Source of the DNA: Mesorhizobium neociceri
GTDB lineage: Bacteria > Pseudomonadota > Alphaproteobacteria > Rhizobiales > Rhizobiaceae
DNA length: 64,000 nt
Reading direction: 5' to 3'
Assembly: GCF_013520985.1 (NCBI RefSeq)
Contig: NZ_JACDTY010000004.1
Location: forward strand, 310,001-374,000
Part shown: piece by piece, positions 60,474-64,000 of the stretch
How positions within the stretch are numbered: the stretch's first letter is position 1
How the letters are laid out: every line of letters starts with the position of its first letter
Translations under genes and position numbers: made by a program
The notes under the pieces: generated by a model
The model's database searches: none
What the model was told of the DNA's origin: nothing
The model's input: only the letters and a program-made list of their open reading frames with translations

Positions 60474-61537
60474 TCCGCTTCGAACCGAGAACCGAACGCG
60501 ACGGCCTGTGGACCGCCGCATCCTTCGCCATGGCCGTTGTTGCGGGGCTTGCCGTGTCGGCCCTGCTGCTTGCTTCGACCGGTGCCGATGTAGGTCAGGT
60601 CTTCGCAGCACTCGTGCAGGGTGCCGCCGGCTCACCAAAGGCGTTGGCTACCACGCTGGTGAAAGCGACACCGATCATCCTCACCGGACTTGCCACCGTC
60701 ATTGCCTTCCGCGCGCAGCTCTGGAGCATCGGCCAAGAAGGCCAGGTCTTTGCCGGCGCCATGGGCGGGTATCTTGGCGGGCAGGTTCTGGCCGGTATGC
60801 CGCCGCTGCTGTTTTTCCCGGGCGTGCTCGCATTTGGCATGGCCGCAGGCATGGCGCTTGGCTGGCTCGCGGCGCAGCTGAGGAATCGCTTCGGCGTCAA
60901 CGAGATCATCTCCACGGTAATGCTGAACTACCTCGTCATCTATCTGCTGTCCTGGCTGCTGCAAGGTGGCCCGTGGGGCGAGAACGGCGCCACCATCTCC
61001 TACCAGCAGTCCCCGATGCTGCCTGAGGACGCCTTTCTGCCGGCACTGTTCGGCAGCAACAGGTTGCACGCAGGCGTGCTGTTGCCGTTCCTCGCTGCCG
61101 CTTTGTGCGCGGTGGTGATTTCACGGACACCGCTTGGCTACGAGATACGCGGCCTCGGCTACAATCCCGAGGCGTTGCGGCACAAGGGCGTCAACATCGC
61201 CCGCACAGTCACCATCGTCATGATGGCAAGCGGCGCGCTCGCCGCCCTTGCAGGTGCAACAGAGCTGTTCGGCGTGGCGCACAGGCTGCGCGCCGACAAC
61301 CTTGTCGGTCTCGGCTATGCCGGCATCATCGTCGGCATGATCGGCGGCCTCAGACCGCTCGGCACGGTCGTGGCCGGACTGTTCTTCGGCGGGCTGGCCA
61401 GCGGTGCCGTCTACATGCGGGTGCTTGGCGATGTGCCTGCGTCGCTCGTGCCCGCCATCCAGGGCATCACCCTTTTCTTCTTCCTCTGCGCCGGCGTGCT
61501 GGCGCGCTACCGTGTGGTCAGGGTCGCTTTCCAATGA
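60470..61537 (+). CDS. ABC transporter permease 1, BMP/purine-nucleoside type
   Basis: A 355-residue YufP/RnsC-type permease. The FRAQLWSIGQEGQVFAGAMGGYLG block (~residues 79-102) and RNRFGVNEIISTVMLNYLVIYLLSWLL are typical of the class, as is GLGYAGIIVGMIGGLRPLGTVVAGLFFGGL. About nine hydrophobic segments. Both ends overlap neighbours by 4 bp (ATGA), so the ATPase and both permeases are translationally coupled. Confidence 0.92.
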   Translation: MIRFEPRTERDGLWTAASFAMAVVAGLAVSALLLASTGADVGQVFAALVQGAAGSPKALATTLVKATPIILTGLATVIAFRAQLWSIGQEGQVFAGAMGGYLGGQVLAGMPPLLFFPGVLAFGMAAGMALGWLAAQLRNRFGVNEIISTVMLNYLVIYLLSWLLQGGPWGENGATISYQQSPMLPEDAFLPALFGSNRLHAGVLLPFLAAALCAVVISRTPLGYEIRGLGYNPEALRHKGVNIARTVTIVMMASGALAALAGATELFGVAHRLRADNLVGLGYAGIIVGMIGGLRPLGTVVAGLFFGGLASGAVYMRVLGDVPASLVPAIQGITLFFFLCAGVLARYRVVRVAFQ

Positions 61538-62466
61538 ATCAGCTGTTCCAGGAAGCGATTATCGTCAGCATCCTTGCCGCCACCATCCGCACGATGACGC
61601 CGTTGTTGTTTTCGGCGATGGGCGAACTCATCACACAGCGCGCCGGCATTTGGAACATGGGTGTGGAAGGCACGATGCTGACGGGTTCCTTCGCCGCCTA
61701 CATCGCCGCAACGACCACCGGGTCGCTGTGGCTTGCGGTGCTTGCGGCGATCGTCGCCGGAGCCTTGATGGGCGCCATCATCGCCTTCATGACCGCAACC
61801 TTGCGCGTCGATCATTTTATCGCCGGCCTCGGGCTCAACCTGCTCGCCGGCGGACTGACGCTCTACTGGTTCCAGAGCTACATCCAGGGCCGGGCACAGC
61901 CGACATTTTCCGGCTTCCAGGACGTCGCCATCCCGCTGCTTTCCGACATTTCGGTGATCGGGCCCATTCTGTTCTCGCAGCGCGCGCTGACCTATGTCGC
62001 ACTGCTCACCGTGCCGCTGGTGTGGTTCCTGCTCTATCGCAGCCGTTACGGGCTCGAATTGCGTTGCCTTGGCGAGAACCCCAAGGCACTGGATGTAAAG
62101 GGCCTTAGCGTAACCGCCCGCCAATTTGCCGCGGTGATGATCGGCAGTGCGCTGACCGGTCTTGGCGGCGGCTTTCTTATGCTCGGCTTTTCAGATCGCT
62201 TTCTCGCCGACTTCACGGCTGGGCGCGGCTGGATCGTGATCGTGGCCCTGATCGCGGGAAACTGGAAACCCAAAGGGGTGCTGGTCGCGGTCATAGCTTT
62301 CGCCTTCCTTGAATCGCTCGCCACGCATCTACAGGTGCTAGGGGCGCCGGTGCCACACCAACTGCTCCTGGCACTGCCATATCTGGCGTCGATCGGGCTT
62401 CTGATGGGTGTTCGTTTCCGGAGCGGTCAGCCGACCCGGCTCGGCATACCGTACAAGCGGGAATGA
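61534..62466 (+). CDS. ABC transporter permease 2, BMP/purine-nucleoside type
   Basis: A 310-residue YufQ/RnsD-type permease beginning NQLFQEAIIVSILAATIRTMTPLLFSAMGELITQRAGIWNMGVEGTMLTG. The GENPKALDVKGLSV cytoplasmic loop (~residues 185-198) is conserved. Its last 110 residues are closely matched by the broken fragment at 38815-39170. It ends the operon; the gene-free region that follows has no clear T-run terminator. Confidence 0.92.
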   Translation: MNQLFQEAIIVSILAATIRTMTPLLFSAMGELITQRAGIWNMGVEGTMLTGSFAAYIAATTTGSLWLAVLAAIVAGALMGAIIAFMTATLRVDHFIAGLGLNLLAGGLTLYWFQSYIQGRAQPTFSGFQDVAIPLLSDISVIGPILFSQRALTYVALLTVPLVWFLLYRSRYGLELRCLGENPKALDVKGLSVTARQFAAVMIGSALTGLGGGFLMLGFSDRFLADFTAGRGWIVIVALIAGNWKPKGVLVAVIAFAFLESLATHLQVLGAPVPHQLLLALPYLASIGLLMGVRFRSGQPTRLGIPYKRE

Positions 62467-63119
62467 CAGCGCCGCGGCGTCAGAGGTCTCGGGGCAGAGC
62501 CGGAATCGTCTCGGGCATTTCGAGAAGGGCGGATAACGGTTATGCATCAGCACATCCTTGATCCAAGCGATTCATTTCCAATCGGCTATCGTTTGCCGGA
62601 TGCTTGGCGGGTTGAAAAAAGTGAATTGAAGGCGATGGCGCTTGGCATCCTCGAGATCACACCAGACCGTGCGATGGCGTGGCTGAACAAACGACCTGCC
62701 AAGCCTCGATCTCCCCAACTAGCAGCATCGGCTGTCTTTTCACATCGCCCAGTCCAACTTACGGATTCAAGGCTCCTCCTGATTCGGGTGCTGCCTTGAT
62801 TTCATTGCGAAATTCCGTTCTATGGCGCTACCATAACGGAGGTATTTCTCATAGTCTTCAGGGAGTTAATCGGATTTTGGTAGCGGGAGACCGCTACATC
62901 GCAAGACCCACTATTGAGGGGGCGCTATTCTGCTATCGGAGGCACGCGGCTTAGTGCAAAACTTTCGAATTTCGAGGCAGAGGTTAGCCGATGCCGTCCG
63001 AAGGCGGGGGTTGCAGGTTCGAATCCTGTCGGGTGTGCTCGACGGGGCCGGGACAGCGGAAGCCCACAAAGAGATTGCGACCGACCGGGTAGGCACCAGT
63101 GCGCGTCGTTTCCACATGT
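62467..63119. other. Gene-poor 650-bp region at likely island edge
   Basis: Between the transporter operon and the HAD phosphatase gene. One 85-codon frame (62542-62799, +) starts behind no clear ribosome site and has no recognisable family, so I do not call it a gene. Base composition is more AT-rich (62790-62980) than neighbouring genes. A tRNA-like fragment lies at 62991-63038. Confidence 0.5.
62991..63038 (+). pseudogene. 3' half of a tRNA-Arg-like sequence (possible att site remnant)
   Basis: The T arm is complete: GCAGG stem, TTCGAAT loop, CCTGT stem (63013-63029). It is followed by CGGGTGT, suitable for the 3' side of an acceptor stem. Upstream, TCCGAA with a flanking GCC...GGC pair could be an anticodon loop with anticodon CCG (Arg). 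No D arm or matching 5' acceptor strand was found and CCA does not follow, so this is a fragment. Such 3' tRNA pieces are left where integrative elements insert. Confidence 0.55.
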
Positions 63120-63893
63120 TCATTCCTTTTTGAGGATCTCGCCAAGATCGGCGAGGCGGTCGATCACGTGGTCCGGTCTGAATGGAAATCGCTCCATGTC
63201 AGCCCGCGTGCTCACCCCAGTAAGAACAAGGGCTGTCTTCAGACCCGATTCCAATCCGGCGACAACGTCCGTATCCATTCTGTCTCCGACCATGATCGTG
63301 TCGGCTGCACTAACTCCCAGGCGGTCGAGCGCGCTTCGCATCATGAATGAGTTCGGTTTGCCGATGAAATAGGGCTGACGGCCGGTGGCCTTTTCGATCA
63401 GGGCTGCGACCGCCCCGCAGGCCGGATGGAACCCGCGCTCGGTCGGGCCGGTGGCATCCGGATTGGTGGCGAGAAACCACGCGCCCTTTGCGACAAGCTC
63501 GGCGCCGGCGGTGATCTGCTCGTAGTGGTACGAAGTGGTGTCGCCAAGGATCACGAAATCCGGGGCAAACTGCGTGATCCGACAGCCTGCGTGCCGGAGG
63601 GCCTCGACCAGTCCATTGTCACCGATGACATACACGGATGATCCGGGCTTTTGCAGCTCCACGAATCGCGCCGTGGCGAGCGCCGATGTGTAGATGTGCT
63701 CAGGCTGAACGAGGAAGCCAACCGCCCTCAAACGTTCGGCATGATCTTCCGGAGTGAAGCGGGAGTTATTGGTAAAGATCTGAAACGGCTTGCCGTTGGA
63801 GACCAGCCCGGCGACATAGTCGATGGAGCCTGCAATTGGTTGGCCGCCGCGGACCAGAACCCCGTCCATGTCGAGCAGGTGGGCTACGATCAT
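63120..63893 (-). CDS. HAD-superfamily subfamily IIA phosphatase (NagD-like)
   Basis: A 257-residue HAD-IIA phosphatase. Motif I is LLDMDGVLVRG, with the nucleophile Asp at residue 8; motif II is FTNNSR (~41-46); motif III Lys lies in YFIGKPNSFMM (~178); motif IV is MVGDRMDTDVVAG (~200-212). The cap region (ADFVILGDT-like, CRITQFAPDFVILGDTTSYHYEQI) is the C2a type of NagD and p-nitrophenyl phosphatases, which dephosphorylate sugar or nucleotide phosphates. No operon partner is visible inside the window. Confidence 0.9.
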   Translation of the reverse strand: MIVAHLLDMDGVLVRGGQPIAGSIDYVAGLVSNGKPFQIFTNNSRFTPEDHAERLRAVGFLVQPEHIYTSALATARFVELQKPGSSVYVIGDNGLVEALRHAGCRITQFAPDFVILGDTTSYHYEQITAGAELVAKGAWFLATNPDATGPTERGFHPACGAVAALIEKATGRQPYFIGKPNSFMMRSALDRLGVSAADTIMVGDRMDTDVVAGLESGLKTALVLTGVSTRADMERFPFRPDHVIDRLADLGEILKKE

Positions 63894-64000
63894 CAGACTT
63901 CAACCCGTGAGGTCTTCGGATGCGCGCATGGGCATAAATCTGTTCTTGGTCACGTGCGTTGTTCCCTTCTATGTGATCGCGTGGGCCAATGTACGCACCG

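Noticed and set aside
62542..62799. 85-codon plus-strand frame after the last permease gene
   Set aside because: No ribosome site, no family resemblance and a low-complexity end; not supported as a gene.
62991..63038. Complete tRNA gene
   Set aside because: No D arm or 5' acceptor strand could be paired with the 3' half.
63894..64000. Open minus-strand frame at the right window edge
   Set aside because: Only ~107 bp are visible, without a start or a recognisable motif; it may be intergenic.

Overview
The window is GC-rich, densely coded DNA from an alphaproteobacterium of the order Rhizobiales. Gene content and protein style fit Mesorhizobium or a close relative: many solute-binding ABC transporters, GntR regulators, CHASE2 cyclases, an ECF42/DGPF pair and a circularly permuted ATP-grasp/alpha-E/transglutaminase cluster. 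The species assignment is inference. No rRNA, CRISPR array or intact transposase was found.

Region 1 (1-9.5 kb) is chromosomal housekeeping and accessory DNA: a DUF2126 / ATP-grasp-alpha-E / transglutaminase peptide-modification cluster, topoisomerase IB, a DGPF (YciI) protein coupled to an ECF42 sigma factor, and an ALDH7-type aldehyde dehydrogenase. Region 2 (9.9-18.2 kb) is a divergent sugar locus: a UTRA-type GntR regulator and a Gfo/Idh/MocA oxidoreductase face an ABC sugar transporter with SIS and ROK enzymes, and a HutC-like dyad lies between them. Region 3 (18.2-25.7 kb) is a PotABCD-type transporter, a FadR-type GntR regulator, an FAH-family hydrolase, an amidohydrolase and a V4R-like protein; a nearly identical AT-rich motif of about 30 bp precedes both operons. 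Region 4 (25.8-38.6 kb) holds envelope and signalling genes: OmpA-like lipoprotein, L,D-transpeptidase, a TPR/beta-barrel - FecR - CHASE2-adenylate cyclase operon, MgtE, a cNMP-binding patatin phospholipase and a second adenylate cyclase. It also carries scars: a frameshifted poxB fragment and an 80-bp direct repeat on both sides of the patatin gene.

Region 5 (38.8-62.5 kb) is the most interesting part. Two BMP/PnrA-type ABC transporters (the class that imports purine nucleosides) bracket two Rieske-type oxygenase systems and two adenosine-deaminase-family enzymes. The first system has an unusual architecture: two tandem oxygenase subunits that lack the Rieske domain, a reductase that carries the missing Rieske domain at its N terminus, and a GST-like protein. 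This matches NdmC, NdmD and NdmE of the bacterial caffeine N7-demethylation pathway. Directly downstream are glutathione-dependent formaldehyde dehydrogenase, a GFA-family protein and S-formylglutathione hydrolase, which would remove formaldehyde released by demethylation. The second system is a conventional Rieske oxygenase with its own reductase, a purine-type deaminase and a second BMP transporter, facing a divergent AraC regulator. Together they read as an uptake, N-demethylation and deamination pathway for N-methylated purines or nucleosides; the substrate is inferred.

Region 6 (62.5-64 kb) has a 3' tRNA-Arg-like fragment that could mark an island boundary, followed by a NagD-type HAD phosphatase.
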